From CAVOGJ01 sp963695405 (GTDB taxonomy: Bacteria > Planctomycetota > Planctomycetia > Pirellulales > Pirellulaceae), in assembly GCA_963695405.1 (NCBI GenBank), contig CAVOGJ010000017.1, positions 62,001-126,000 on the forward strand: a DNA stretch of 64,000 bases, read 5' to 3'. Position numbers and translations under genes: made by a program. Below are positions 27,155 through 36,320 of the stretch, one piece after another. The notes beneath the pieces are model-generated. The model did not search any database. It saw only the letters and a list, made by a program, of their open reading frames with translations, and was not told the origin of the DNA. Position 1 is the stretch's first letter. Each line of letters starts with the position of its first letter.

Positions 27155-27738
27155 CTACTTCGTGACAGCCGGTGCCTGTTCGATCCGTACCGACTCTTTG
27201 AGCGCTGTCAAATATTTCCGCAAATGGTCAGCGGTCCCCTCCACGCAACAGGTAATCTGGACCAACTTGCCTTCAATGGGCTCCCGGATTTTGTGTTGCG
27301 TGATCACTCGGTCCTCAATCACGATCGCTAGTTGGTCTCCCACATGCTCGCGGGTATACGCACGAAACGCCTCGTTCGTCTCGAAACCGATCCGTGTGCA
27401 GGTGTTTTCCTCGAACGTAAAATCAAACGAGGGCGTTTCGCGGAGTTGGATCAGCGGTCGAGCCAGAATGCGGACCGTCTCGGGCTGCTCGCCGCGTTCC
27501 AGCGGGGTATTCAACAGCGAGACGATCTCGGACTCGGCGATCTCCTCGGACGGGCGGGCATCGTCCGGCAGGACCGGATACACGCCATCCTCCAAGTGAC
27601 GCACGGACACGACCTCGGTTGGCGGCGCGAGGAGCTGCCAGTCTTGTCGCTCGGATCGCTCGGTGGCTGGCAGCCCAGTACCACCAAGCTGGCAAGGATG
27701 AAGAAACTCCAGACGACGGCGGGGCGGTCAGTGCTCAT
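27155..27738 (-). CDS. Lipoprotein with a SecDF P1-head-like domain, frameshifted
   Basis: An ATG at 27738 opens a lipoprotein signal (AVVWSFFILASLVVLGC, Cys at about residue 23) that reads PPSDPSDKTG before losing frame near 27640. The neighbouring frame continues APPTEVVSVRHLEDGVYPVL and ends with FRAYTREHVGDQLAIVIEDR and REPIEGKLVQITC. That tail closely resembles the SecD/SecDF P1 head subdomain ('FAxITxExxGxxLAIVLDxxV...REPI.GG'). A protein of about 190 residues, tethered to a membrane with only this domain, is therefore likely. It is not SecD itself, since the transmembrane part is absent. It might bind secreted chains, but that is inference. Confidence 0.65.
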
Positions 27739-27799
27739 GCCGCGATTGTAACTGATTTTTCCGACGGTTCGAGCCACCGTGGGATGGAAACGGGGCGGC

Positions 27800-28505
27800 C
27801 GGCGCGCAACGCCGCAGGCGTGGACGTAAGCCAGCCCGGCGTGGAACGACATGAGTTAGGACCACCCCTGCGGGGTTTCCGATTCCATGGATCGCACGAC
27901 CCAGGGTTGCGCGGCCGCTCGCTGGGGCTCGCCGCCGCTCCACCCTGGGCTGAATTAGAGCCGCCCCTGCGGGGCGGATGCACCGGCGTCGTTCATCGGT
28001 AATGATTCACCGGCGTCGTTCATCGGTAATGTTTCACCGGTGTCGTCGATCGTTAATGATTCACCGGCAATGGCCGTGCGGGCAACGCCGAAGGCGTGGA
28101 CCTAACCCAGCCCGGGGTGGAGCGACATGAGTGGAACGAATGTCGTGCAACCCCGGGTCACATCCATCAATATTCCCATCAGCCCCGTAGGGGCGGCCCT
28201 AACGAAATCGCCACGCCCCGTTAGGACCACCCCTGCGGGGTTTCCGATTCCATGGATCGCACGACCCAGGGTTGCGCGGCCGCTCGCTGGGGCTCGCCGC
28301 CGCTCCACCCTGGGCTGAATTAGAGCCGCCCCTGCGGGGCGGATGCACCGGCGTCGTTCATCGGTATTGGTTCACCGGTGTCGTCGATCGTTAATGATTC
28401 ACCGGCAACGCGCGGGCACGCAACGCCGAAGGCGTGGGCCTAACCCAGCCCGGGGTGAAACGACATGAGTGGAACGAAGGTCGTGCAACCCCGGGTCACG
28501 TCTAT
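27800..28505. repeat. Inverted-orientation copies of the 100-bp family, with a 27-bp minisatellite
   Basis: Two nearly identical blocks (27855-28003 and 28221-28369, offset 366) carry the reverse complement of the 16.8-18.8 kb unit: CCCCTGCGGGG, ACCCAGGGTTGCGCGGCCGC and CCACCCTGGGCT. Between and after them are three imperfect 27-bp repeats of CACCGGCGTCGTTCATCGGT (about 27987-28066) and the second hairpin, CCCGGGGTGGAGCGACATGA pairing with TCGTGCAACCCCGGG. No gene lies here; short ORFs are repeat products. Confidence 0.9.
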
Positions 28506-29389
28506 GCCAAGGCGGCACGGAGCGACGCTTCGGTGTCGGGATACTCGAACGTATATCCCGTATCGAGCAGCTTCTTCGGTTCGACCCGCGCACTCGCCAA
28601 GAGCAGCGCGTCCGCCATTTCACCCAGCATCACCCGGGCGACAAAGCCAGGAAGTGGAAAGATCGTGGGACGACCCAGGATCTTGCCCAGCGTCTTGGTG
28701 AATTCGAAATTGGTGGGCGCATTGGGCGTCACCGCATTCACCGGACCCGAGATCTGGTCGTTGGTCACGCAGTACTCGAAGATCGATACCAACTCGGCCA
28801 ACGGGATTCCGCTCCAGTATTGCCGACCACTACCCACCACTCCGCCGACCCCCAATTTGAAGGGCGTGAGTATCTTGGCCAGCGCGGCCCCCTTCTTCGT
28901 GAGCACCACGCCGATGCGAACGTTGACCACGCGAATGCCGGCCTCCGCGGCAGGACGCGTGGCCGCTTCCCACGCCTGGCAAACTTCGGGCAGAAAGCCC
29001 TCACCCGCAGGCGAATCCTCCGTCAGCAACTCGGCACCCCGATCGCCGTAGTAACCGATGGCCGAGGCACACACAAAACAGGCCGGCCGAGGCGTCGCCT
29101 GAGCCATCCGTTCGGCCAATAGCTTGGTCGAGTCGACGCGACTGTCCCGAATTCGCTGCTTCTTCGCCGCCGACCAGCGACCTTCGGCAATGCTCTCGCC
29201 GCCCAGATGAATGACGGCATCAAAGCCGCCCAGCTTATCCGCCGAAAGTTGCCCCCGGGAAGGATCCCACTCGATCTCACCCGCTCCCGCCGGTCGACGG
29301 ACAAGCCGCGTGATCTCGTGATTCGGCTCGAGCCGCCGGATGAGGGCAGAACCGACCAGTCCCGATGCACCGGCAATCAGAATCTTCAT
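28502..29389 (-). CDS. TIGR01777 family SDR oxidoreductase (YfcH-like)
   Basis: A 295-residue protein. The start is the ATG at 29389, with AAAGGA about seven bases upstream and the nucleotide-binding MKILIAGASGLVGSALIRRL immediately after. An extended SDR (epimerase-like) domain with SAIGYYGDRGAE at the active-site Tyr is followed by a C-terminal DUF1731 segment (TLGKILGRPTIFPLPGFVAR...GYTFEYPD). This combination defines TIGR01777/YfcH proteins, whose substrate is still not settled. Cytoplasmic. The gene borders the repeat region on its 3' side. Confidence 0.9.
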   Translation of the reverse strand: MKILIAGASGLVGSALIRRLEPNHEITRLVRRPAGAGEIEWDPSRGQLSADKLGGFDAVIHLGGESIAEGRWSAAKKQRIRDSRVDSTKLLAERMAQATPRPACFVCASAIGYYGDRGAELLTEDSPAGEGFLPEVCQAWEAATRPAAEAGIRVVNVRIGVVLTKKGAALAKILTPFKLGVGGVVGSGRQYWSGIPLAELVSIFEYCVTNDQISGPVNAVTPNAPTNFEFTKTLGKILGRPTIFPLPGFVARVMLGEMADALLLASARVEPKKLLDTGYTFEYPDTEASLRAALA

Positions 29390-29446
29390 GCAATCCTTTC
29401 CACCCAGAAGCGAAGCCGCGGGCACCATCCCGTTCGATTTCGCGAA

Positions 29447-29909
29447 CTATTCCTGCCCCGACTCCTGCTTGTAAGCCTCCACGGCCTCGGCCACGGGAAC
29501 CGGTAACTGGCCGGCTTTGATCCGATCACCCCATTTGACATGATCTTTGTTTTCCATTTCGGCAACTTTGTCGGTCGCCGCGTCAAACTCGGCCAGCAGT
29601 GCTTGCGTTTCCTTTTCCTTGGCTTCCGGACCTTTTGCACCCGCTTCCTTGAGTCGATCCGCCGCGTCGCCCTCGATCAGGTCGTGCAACTGTCGCCCGT
29701 AGGCGTTTTGAATGTTCTTCTTCTCACCCTTCACGTGACAGACTTCGCAGCCCGTCTTGCGGACGAGATTGAAATATTCCGGGTCCTTTTCTTTGTCGGT
29801 GTATTTCTCGCCAAACGCCTTCTTGAACGGAGGCAGTGCTCCCGCCGACGAACAGAAGATGGCAGACACAGAGAACAGGACCAGAGCGGTCATCGCTGAG
29901 CTTCTTCAT
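29447..29909 (-). CDS. Secreted monohaem (CxxCH) protein, frameshifted near the start
   Basis: The main frame (29893 down to 29447, 148 residues) has a hydrophobic start TALVLFSVSAIFCSSAGA, then CEVCH (haem c site) and a charged Lys/Glu/Ala-rich C-terminal half. A better start lies at 29909 in the adjacent frame, an ATG with GGAGG seven bases upstream encoding MKKLS, which would supply the missing positive n-region of the signal peptide if the frames join near 29893-29896. It is thus probably a periplasmic, haem-binding protein of about 153 residues. No axial Met is obvious. Partner unknown. Confidence 0.7.
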
Positions 29910-30135
29910 CCAAGACCTCCGAGGGGACCCGAGTTCAAGACGGGATGCTCAACCGGGTTTGCTCCCGGTTTTCTAACAGTTTTTTACCGAGTGAAAAACA
30001 AACGCCAAAGACAGGATTCATCGTCCACATTCGGGTGCAAAGCTTGGTGATTCCTCGACTTTTGGGCGGGTCACCCGAACGGTCTGTTAGTAGAACTTCC
30101 GCCCGTTTACCTGTCAAGTTTCGCCGGCAGCCGCC

Positions 30136-31413
30136 TTAAGAACCGTGATCCGGCGGCTGGGCATCCGGTTCCGCGGGCAGTTGCCGCACGTCGATGCCCG
30201 CTCGTTTGATGCGGTCCGTCCAGCGGGACCTCGCCAGCTTTCGCATGTCGTCGATCTTGTCGATTTCATCGACGATCTCCATCCCGATCAGCGTTTCGAC
30301 AACATCCTCCAACGTGACGATCCCCTGCATGCCGCCATACGGATCGACGACCAGCAGAATATGGGCGCGGTTATCCAACAGTTCTTCGAGCACATGGCTG
30401 AGTGAGGTCGACTGATCGACGGCCCGCAGTTCCCGCTTCATGTCGACCAGCGTCGCCTGGCCGTCCGACTCGCGTTCATTCAGCAAGACATCGGTCCTCA
30501 GGACGAAGCCCGAGATGTCGTCCCGATTTTCACCGAACAGCGGAATCCTGGAAAAGCTGGCCTCCCGCACGCGGTCAATCACGGCATGCACCGTTTGATC
30601 CTGCTGCAGCGCGAACACAACGGTGCGGGGCGTCATGATGTCTTCTGCCCGCAGCAGGGGAAACTTGAGAAGATTCTTGACGATGCGCGATTCCTTGATA
30701 TCCAATTCTCCACCGGCCGCTCCCAAATCGGCCAGCGCCGTAAACTCCTCGCGAGTCATGCCATGCAGTCGTTTGCCGCCCGTGAGAAATCGCGTCAACC
30801 ACTCCGAAACCACCAGCAGAGGATACAGCACGAAATTCAGAAACTGGACAAAGTAGGCGGTCGGAGTCGCCAGCACTCGCCAAAACGTCGCACCCAGGGT
30901 CTTGGGAATGATTTCAGAGAGGAAGAGGATCAACAGCGTCAGGATCGCCATGGCGATACCCACTCGGTTCTGCCCAAAAAATTTCGCCGCATAGGCGCCC
31001 GCGCCTCCTGCGCCGACCGTATGCGCGATCGTATTCAGCGTGAGCACGGCGGCCAGCGAGCGGTCGAGGTTATGCTTGACCTGCTCCAACCGGCGACCAC
31101 CTGACTTGCCCTGCAATTTGAGATCCGCCACAAATCCCGGCGACACGCTCAGCAGGACCGCTTCGGCAATCGAACAAAGGAAGGAAAAGACGAGCGCCAC
31201 GGATGCGAAGATGACCATCATCCAGAAATCGGGCCATTGCCCCGTGGGGCTCGACCCAGCGGCAGTCGTCACCGGCACGGCCAGACAATTATCGACCGCG
31301 CCGAACAACATCACCCCGGAAAACACCACGGCGGGTCGGCGTTCGAGTACGCGAAGGAAAACGATCATGGCCATCGAGGAATGACATCTCCGCTTGCAGG
31401 TCACCAAGGACAT
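30136..31413 (-). CDS. CNNM/CBS domain protein (HlyC/CorC family)
   Basis: A 425-residue membrane protein. An N-terminal DUF21/CNNM domain (residues about 62-240, three or four membrane segments, with SEIIPKTLG as the classic motif) is followed by a CBS pair (about 250-380; VFALQQDQTVHAVIDRVREA and GIVTLEDVVETLIGMEIVDE). CorC-type proteins are Mg2+/Co2+ transporters or transport modulators that sense nucleotides via the CBS pair. The usual C-terminal CorC_HlyC domain is missing, giving a shorter protein. The start ATG is preceded by GGGAGA. The gene is divergent from the POT transporter. Confidence 0.9.
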   Translation of the reverse strand: MSLVTCKRRCHSSMAMIVFLRVLERRPAVVFSGVMLFGAVDNCLAVPVTTAAGSSPTGQWPDFWMMVIFASVALVFSFLCSIAEAVLLSVSPGFVADLKLQGKSGGRRLEQVKHNLDRSLAAVLTLNTIAHTVGAGGAGAYAAKFFGQNRVGIAMAILTLLILFLSEIIPKTLGATFWRVLATPTAYFVQFLNFVLYPLLVVSEWLTRFLTGGKRLHGMTREEFTALADLGAAGGELDIKESRIVKNLLKFPLLRAEDIMTPRTVVFALQQDQTVHAVIDRVREASFSRIPLFGENRDDISGFVLRTDVLLNERESDGQATLVDMKRELRAVDQSTSLSHVLEELLDNRAHILLVVDPYGGMQGIVTLEDVVETLIGMEIVDEIDKIDDMRKLARSRWTDRIKRAGIDVRQLPAEPDAQPPDHGS

Positions 31414-31451
31414 TCTCCCACGATCACTTCGTCTGCCCGTTCATGACGTCC

Positions 31452-31469
31452 TTCCCGCCGCGGCGGGAA
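31452..31469. promoter_or_regulatory. Perfect 18-bp palindrome in a divergent promoter region
   Basis: TTCCCGCCGCGGCGGGAA is fully self-complementary and lies 39 bp upstream of the CNNM gene start, in the 388-bp gap (31414-31801) shared with the POT gene. Its position suggests a binding site for a dimeric regulator. Alternatively, it is a chance GC-rich palindrome. Nothing else was recognised in the gap, except GGGAGG seven bases before the POT start. Confidence 0.45.
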
Positions 31470-31801
31470 ACCAGACAGGCTCGAGCCGCTTTGCTAAGTC
31501 CCGTTCGCGTTCGGTTCCCAAGGGTCCATCAAATCGCTGAGAACACCGCGCAGGGATCCATCGTGATCACCCACCGGGTTCTCATCTAATGTCAAGGCGA
31601 TTCGGGCGATCACCCCGTCAGGTTATGACCGGGCCACCGAGCCACGTAAAGTAGGGGACGCGCATCAGCCGGCGAGCCCCCAGTTGTATTGCGTTGGACC
31701 CCGTGAACCACTAAAAACAGGGCCTTCCGCGGGGTGATGTGCGCCGCGTACCGAGCAGGAAACCATCCAAGGGCGGCGCCATTCGCGTCGGGAGGCACTT
31801 G

Positions 31802-33928
31802 ATGATTCAGTCGGAAATCAGAAACCAAGCCACGCTACTGGGTCATCCCACGGGACTGTATACCCTCTTTTTTGCCGAAATGTGGGAACGCTTCTCCTAC
31901 TACGGCATGCGGGCCCTGCTCGTCTTTTACATGATCAAGGGCTTCCTGGGTTACCAGGACGAACAGGCCTACACGGTCTACGGCGCGTATACGGCCTTGG
32001 TCTATATGACCCCCTTCATCGGTGGCATGCTGGCGGATCGCATCTTGGGACGCCGCCTCGCGATTATCATTGGTGGCCTGTCGATGTCGGCGGGGCACTT
32101 GCTGATGACGGTACAGTCGGAATGGCCGTTCTATTTTGCACTGGCCCTGCTGATCGTCGGCAACGGCTTTTTCAAACCGAATATTTCCACGACGGTCGGC
32201 GCCCTGTATGGCGAAGGCGATCGGCGTCGCGATGACGGGTTCAATATCTTTTATACGGGCATCAACTTGGGTGCGGCGATGAGCCCGCTGATTTGCGGAT
32301 ACGTGGGCGAGACGTATGGCTGGCACTACGGTTTTGGCTTGGCCACAATCGGGATGTTGACCGGACTGGCTGTCTTCGTGATGCCGAATTTTATCACCTC
32401 GGCCTTGATTCTGTCGGGTGCGCTGGCCTCGGCGATCGGTCTGTGCGTCTTCCGTCCCGACAATCCCTGGGCCATCGGCATTAACATTTTCGTCGCCCTC
32501 TGCCTGATGGCCTCGGCCATCATCGCCTGCACGGCGCTGGCCCGAGGCGGCCTGCCCGCCTGGGCCGGTGCCCGACCCGAAGGACGCGACTCGCGGCACG
32601 ATTGGAAAGTCTACCTGGGGATCGCGCTGGCCATTCCCATCCTGGCCTTGCTCGTCTGTGGCTTTTCCCCCTTCATGCAGAGCACCGATCAGGTACAGAC
32701 CAACGACGAGCGGATGGCGGAACGCGTGGCTTTACTCACGAAATACGAACTGCAGCCCGAGGTCATCGAAGCCGTCGAGGAAGCTGGCATTCCCGGGGAA
32801 CAAAAGGCGCGGGGCAAGCCCTTCCAGTTCATCAATTCGGACCGCATCGAGCAAATCGACGCCCGCGGCGGTATCTGGAAAATTGTGGCCGTCTTTCTCG
32901 CCGAAGTCAGCAAGCCCGCCGGTCTGGTCCTGACGGTCATCGGTGCCCTGGCCTTTGGATTTCTGTTCTTGGAAACGTTTCGGCTGGATAAAGTACCTCG
33001 CGAACGCATGCTCGCTGCGCTGGTGCTGATTTTCTTCCAGATGCTGTTCTTCGCCTTCTTCGAGCAGGCCGGCAGCAGCGTCAACAACTTTACCGACCGT
33101 AACATCGACCGTGTCGGCGAAGATTCCGTCGTCACCCAAGACATGGTGGGACAAACCATTCGCCTGCAACCGACGCAGGCACAACTCGGCTATCTGCGCG
33201 ATGGTGAGGTCTTTACGCTCTCCGATCTCGACGGACTGCGGCAAGCGGTGCAGGAAACCGGTCAGAGTCAGTTTGCGAATTTCGACATCAGCTGGACGAT
33301 TTCGCAGGACAATCTCGGCATGGGGATTGCCAATCGACTGGATGAACTGCCTGCCTCGATGTTCCAATCGGTGAATGCCGTCTTCATCTTGATCTTTGCG
33401 ATCGCGTTCAATTGGATGTGGTCCAAGCTGCGGACTTGGAATCTCGATCCGAGTGCACCCGTCAAGTTTGGCCTGGGGCTGGTCCAATTGGGACTCGGCT
33501 TCGGTGCCTTCTATCTGGGTGCCCGGTTCTCGAATGAACAGGGCATGGTCATGGTGCTCTGGCTGATGCTGGGCATTCTGCTGCAGACCACCGGCGAACT
33601 CTGCTTGTCTCCGGTTGGTCTTTCGACGATGACGAAACTCAGTCCCAAACAGCTCGTCAGCACTCTCATGGGTGCCTGGTTCCTGGCGACCGCCTTCAGC
33701 CAATACCTGGCGGCGATTATTTCCCAGTTCACCAGTGTCGGCAGCGAGGGGGGAGAATCGGCCGCCGCCAGCGCCTTTCCGCCGCCCATTGAGACGGTCA
33801 ATCTCTACGGCAACGTGTTCGGTCAGGTGGCCGTGACGGCCATGCTCTGTGGCCTCGTCTGCCTACTGATGTCGCCTCTGTTGAAGGCCTGGATGCACGA
33901 GGATCTGTTCGCGAAGAACGAAGAGTAG
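31802..33928 (+). CDS. POT/PTR2 family proton-dependent oligopeptide transporter
   Basis: About 708 residues from the ATG at 31802, chosen for the GGGAGG seven bases upstream. Family signatures are clear: FFAEMWERFSYYGMRALLVFYM (ExxERFxYYG, proton coupling) at residues about 20-41, GGMLADRILGRR, and NGFFKPNISTTVGALYG. POT proteins import di- and tripeptides with protons. Typical members are 450-550 residues. The extra length comes from two hydrophilic insertions: about residues 300-370 and about 430-520 (with 'FTDRNIDRVGEDSVVTQD'). Such enlarged POTs are common in Planctomycetota and Bacteroidota. No other peptide-use gene is nearby. Confidence 0.92.
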   Translation: MIQSEIRNQATLLGHPTGLYTLFFAEMWERFSYYGMRALLVFYMIKGFLGYQDEQAYTVYGAYTALVYMTPFIGGMLADRILGRRLAIIIGGLSMSAGHLLMTVQSEWPFYFALALLIVGNGFFKPNISTTVGALYGEGDRRRDDGFNIFYTGINLGAAMSPLICGYVGETYGWHYGFGLATIGMLTGLAVFVMPNFITSALILSGALASAIGLCVFRPDNPWAIGINIFVALCLMASAIIACTALARGGLPAWAGARPEGRDSRHDWKVYLGIALAIPILALLVCGFSPFMQSTDQVQTNDERMAERVALLTKYELQPEVIEAVEEAGIPGEQKARGKPFQFINSDRIEQIDARGGIWKIVAVFLAEVSKPAGLVLTVIGALAFGFLFLETFRLDKVPRERMLAALVLIFFQMLFFAFFEQAGSSVNNFTDRNIDRVGEDSVVTQDMVGQTIRLQPTQAQLGYLRDGEVFTLSDLDGLRQAVQETGQSQFANFDISWTISQDNLGMGIANRLDELPASMFQSVNAVFILIFAIAFNWMWSKLRTWNLDPSAPVKFGLGLVQLGLGFGAFYLGARFSNEQGMVMVLWLMLGILLQTTGELCLSPVGLSTMTKLSPKQLVSTLMGAWFLATAFSQYLAAIISQFTSVGSEGGESAAASAFPPPIETVNLYGNVFGQVAVTAMLCGLVCLLMSPLLKAWMHEDLFAKNEE

Positions 33929-33953
33929 CGAGCGAGGCGCCCAACGCCGCGGC

Positions 33954-35162
33954 TTAGGGCTCGGCGGGCAGGGTCGGTGCCGCGGAAGCCTCGGCATCCG
34001 CCGCGTCCGGGATCGACAGTGGCGGCGGTTGGGCCGCGGCGGGACCGTCGCCGCGGCGGGGCACCAGCCAATCGACGCTGACACTGACCAAGATCAACAG
34101 CAGCAGAGGAATCAACCAGGGCAGCGCCCGTACCAGTGGTGACGGTGTCGGCTGGGCCAACAGCGGCCACAAATTCGGAGCCGTCGCCAAGGCGAGGTCC
34201 TCCTGCTCGGCGACTCGGCTGAGCGCGGCCATCAATTCCAGCGGGCTTTGGAATCGATCGTCCGGGTTCTTCTGCAGCAAGCGGAGCACGATGTCCGCGA
34301 TCCCATCCGGGCAATCGGCCCGCAACATCCGAGGATCGGGAGGTGGATCCGACGTGTGGCTGAGCAGTTTCTGCAGCACGGTCCCATCGGGATAGGGCGG
34401 CTGACCTGCCAGCATGTAGTAAAAAGTGCAGCCCAGCGAGTAGAGATCGCTACGGACATCTGCATCTCGCGGATCACGACCCTGCTCGGGAGAAATATAG
34501 TCGAACGTTCCCAGCGTCATGCCGCTCGCCGTCAGGTCCTCGTCCACCGATTCGACTTGTCGCAGTCGGGCCAGCCCCATATCCACCAGCTTGGCTTGCC
34601 CGGTCGTCGTCAGCAGCACATTGGAGGGCTTGATGTCACGATGCACCACCTGTCGGTCGCAGGCATGATCGAGCGCATTGGCGATTTGAAATACGATATC
34701 GACACTCTGAGCGATGGAGAGCCGACCCCGATTGGCCACCAGATCTCGCAGATTCTCGCCATCGATATACTCGAAAACGATAAAGTTCCAGCCCTTGTCC
34801 TCGCCCACGAAATAGACACGGGCGATGTTCTCATGATTCAGCCGGGCAGCACTCTGCGCCTCGACGCGAAACCGGCGGACCGTCTCGCTCGTGTCGGCAT
34901 AACGATGCGTGAGTACCTTGACTGCGACCGTTCGATCCAGTTGCAGGTCGGTGCCGCGAAACACGGTCCCCATGCCACCGCCCCCGACAAACTCCTCCAG
35001 CCGGAAGTGCCCCAGTTCATGCCCCACTAGCGCGTTGCCAATGTCACCAATCGTCAACGGTGCGGTCGGCGTCGGATCGGACGCGACCGGTGCCCGCTGG
35101 GAGATCGCCGTGGCGTCCTCATCCTCCGCGGCAGACGATAGGGGCTGGGATTCGTCGGTCAT
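33954..35162 (-). CDS. Ser/Thr protein kinase, Pkn type, single C-terminal membrane anchor
   Basis: About 402 residues from the ATG at 35162; the open frame to 35198 would overlap rsgA. The kinase domain spans residues about 50-310: glycine loop VGGGGMGTVF, catalytic Lys in VAVKVL, HRDIKPSNVLL (catalytic loop), and DMGLA in place of the usual DFGLA, then SPEQGRDPRDADVRSDLYSLG. A single membrane segment (WLIPLLLLILVSVSVDWLV) near residue 360 and a short Pro/Ala-rich tail end the protein, so there is little or no extracellular sensor. It follows rsgA by 11 bp in the ftsH-rsgA-kinase run. The FHA kinase elsewhere in the window could be a target, but that is speculation. Confidence 0.9.
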   Translation of the reverse strand: MTDESQPLSSAAEDEDATAISQRAPVASDPTPTAPLTIGDIGNALVGHELGHFRLEEFVGGGGMGTVFRGTDLQLDRTVAVKVLTHRYADTSETVRRFRVEAQSAARLNHENIARVYFVGEDKGWNFIVFEYIDGENLRDLVANRGRLSIAQSVDIVFQIANALDHACDRQVVHRDIKPSNVLLTTTGQAKLVDMGLARLRQVESVDEDLTASGMTLGTFDYISPEQGRDPRDADVRSDLYSLGCTFYYMLAGQPPYPDGTVLQKLLSHTSDPPPDPRMLRADCPDGIADIVLRLLQKNPDDRFQSPLELMAALSRVAEQEDLALATAPNLWPLLAQPTPSPLVRALPWLIPLLLLILVSVSVDWLVPRRGDGPAAAQPPPLSIPDAADAEASAAPTLPAEP

Positions 35163-35173
35163 GATGCGGGCTA

Positions 35174-36301
35174 TTATACCTCGTCCCGCATCTGGCAATA
35201 ACTCTCATATCGGCGTGCATCCAGTCGATTGTCGGCGACCGCATCCTTGACGGCACAGTCGTTCTCGTGGGTATGCGTGCAGTTGGGATAGCGGCATTCG
35301 GACACGTAGGGGCGCATATCGCGAAATAAGCCGGACACTTCCTCAGAAATCACGTCCCATAGTTGAAACGTGCGAATCCCGGGCGTATCGACGATATAGC
35401 CGCCGGATGAGAGGGGCAACAGCACGGCTGCGGTTGTCGTGTGCCTGCCTTTTTCGTTCTCAGTGCTGACCGCACGCACCGCAAGCTGAAGGGACGGGTC
35501 GAGCGCGTTCAGTAACGACGACTTGCCCACTCCACTCTGGCCGGCCACCGCCGTCTGTTTTCCGGTGATCGCACCTCGCAAACGCTCCACACCAAAGCCG
35601 GTCGTGGCGGACACAAATTGCACTTCGTAGCCCATCCGGCCATAGACGCCCGCCAGCGGCTGCAGATCCGCCAGCCGCACCAAGTCGGACTTGTTAATAC
35701 AAATCACCGGTCGGATCTCCGCCTGTTCTGCGGACACCAGCATCCGATCAATCAGGTGGGGCTTGATCGTCGGTTCCGCCGCACTCATGACGATCAGCAG
35801 CTGATCGACGTTGGCCACGATGACGTGCCGTCGACCTCGACTGGTCCGCGACAAGCAACCATAACGGGGCTCGACCCGCTCGATGATGCCTTCCTGCTCG
35901 TTTGCCTGGCGGATCAAGACGCGATCCCCCGTGGCCACGACATGTCGCTGGTCGGTATTCAGGGTCTTTAGCAATCGCCGAGTGGCGCAATGGAAAAGCC
36001 GCCCGTCGTCCACACGTACGGAACTAGCCAACCCATGGACGCTCAGGACGCGTCCTGCCAGGCATTGCGATTCGTCGACCGCCAGTTGCAGGCGGTCCCC
36101 GTCCGCGTCTTCGACCACCTCGGCCGCCACCACCGTCCGCTTGCGAGATAACTCGCCCTTGCCACTGACTCGCTCCCTGCGGATCGAATCATCCATGCTC
36201 GTCTGGTCTTGCTCGTACCGCTTGGTCAGATCGACGGGACGGGCGCGGGCGGTGCGATTTTTTCGAAAATCAGCGCGGACTTTTCTCTTTTTCTTGGCCA
36301 T
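35174..36301 (-). CDS. rsgA: Ribosome small-subunit-dependent GTPase A
   Basis: A 375-residue circularly permuted GTPase that checks 30S subunit maturation. After a basic N-terminal tail (KKKRKVRADFRKNRTARARP) comes an OB fold (about 65-135), then the permuted G-motifs: INKSDL (G4), GQSGVGKSSLLNAL (G1) and DTPGIRTFQL (G3). A C-terminal zinc knuckle has the Cys/His set CRYPNCTHTHENDC. Order G4-G5-G1-G2-G3 is diagnostic. It sits 19 bp after ftsH and 11 bp before the Ser/Thr kinase, likely one transcript. Confidence 0.95.
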   Translation of the reverse strand: MAKKKRKVRADFRKNRTARARPVDLTKRYEQDQTSMDDSIRRERVSGKGELSRKRTVVAAEVVEDADGDRLQLAVDESQCLAGRVLSVHGLASSVRVDDGRLFHCATRRLLKTLNTDQRHVVATGDRVLIRQANEQEGIIERVEPRYGCLSRTSRGRRHVIVANVDQLLIVMSAAEPTIKPHLIDRMLVSAEQAEIRPVICINKSDLVRLADLQPLAGVYGRMGYEVQFVSATTGFGVERLRGAITGKQTAVAGQSGVGKSSLLNALDPSLQLAVRAVSTENEKGRHTTTAAVLLPLSSGGYIVDTPGIRTFQLWDVISEEVSGLFRDMRPYVSECRYPNCTHTHENDCAVKDAVADNRLDARRYESYCQMRDEV

Positions 36302-36320
36302 CAGCCGGCTCGCGGGCGAG

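Noticed and set aside
29945..29990. Terminator hairpin AACCGGGTTTGCTCCCGGTT followed by T-rich sequence
   Set aside because: The T-rich side fits the plus strand, but no plus-strand gene ends there. Neighbouring genes are on the minus strand.
32732..33703. A 323-codon minus-strand open frame inside the POT gene
   Set aside because: Antisense to conserved membrane segments of the transporter; composition rich in His/Gln/Arg as expected for a reverse-strand shadow.
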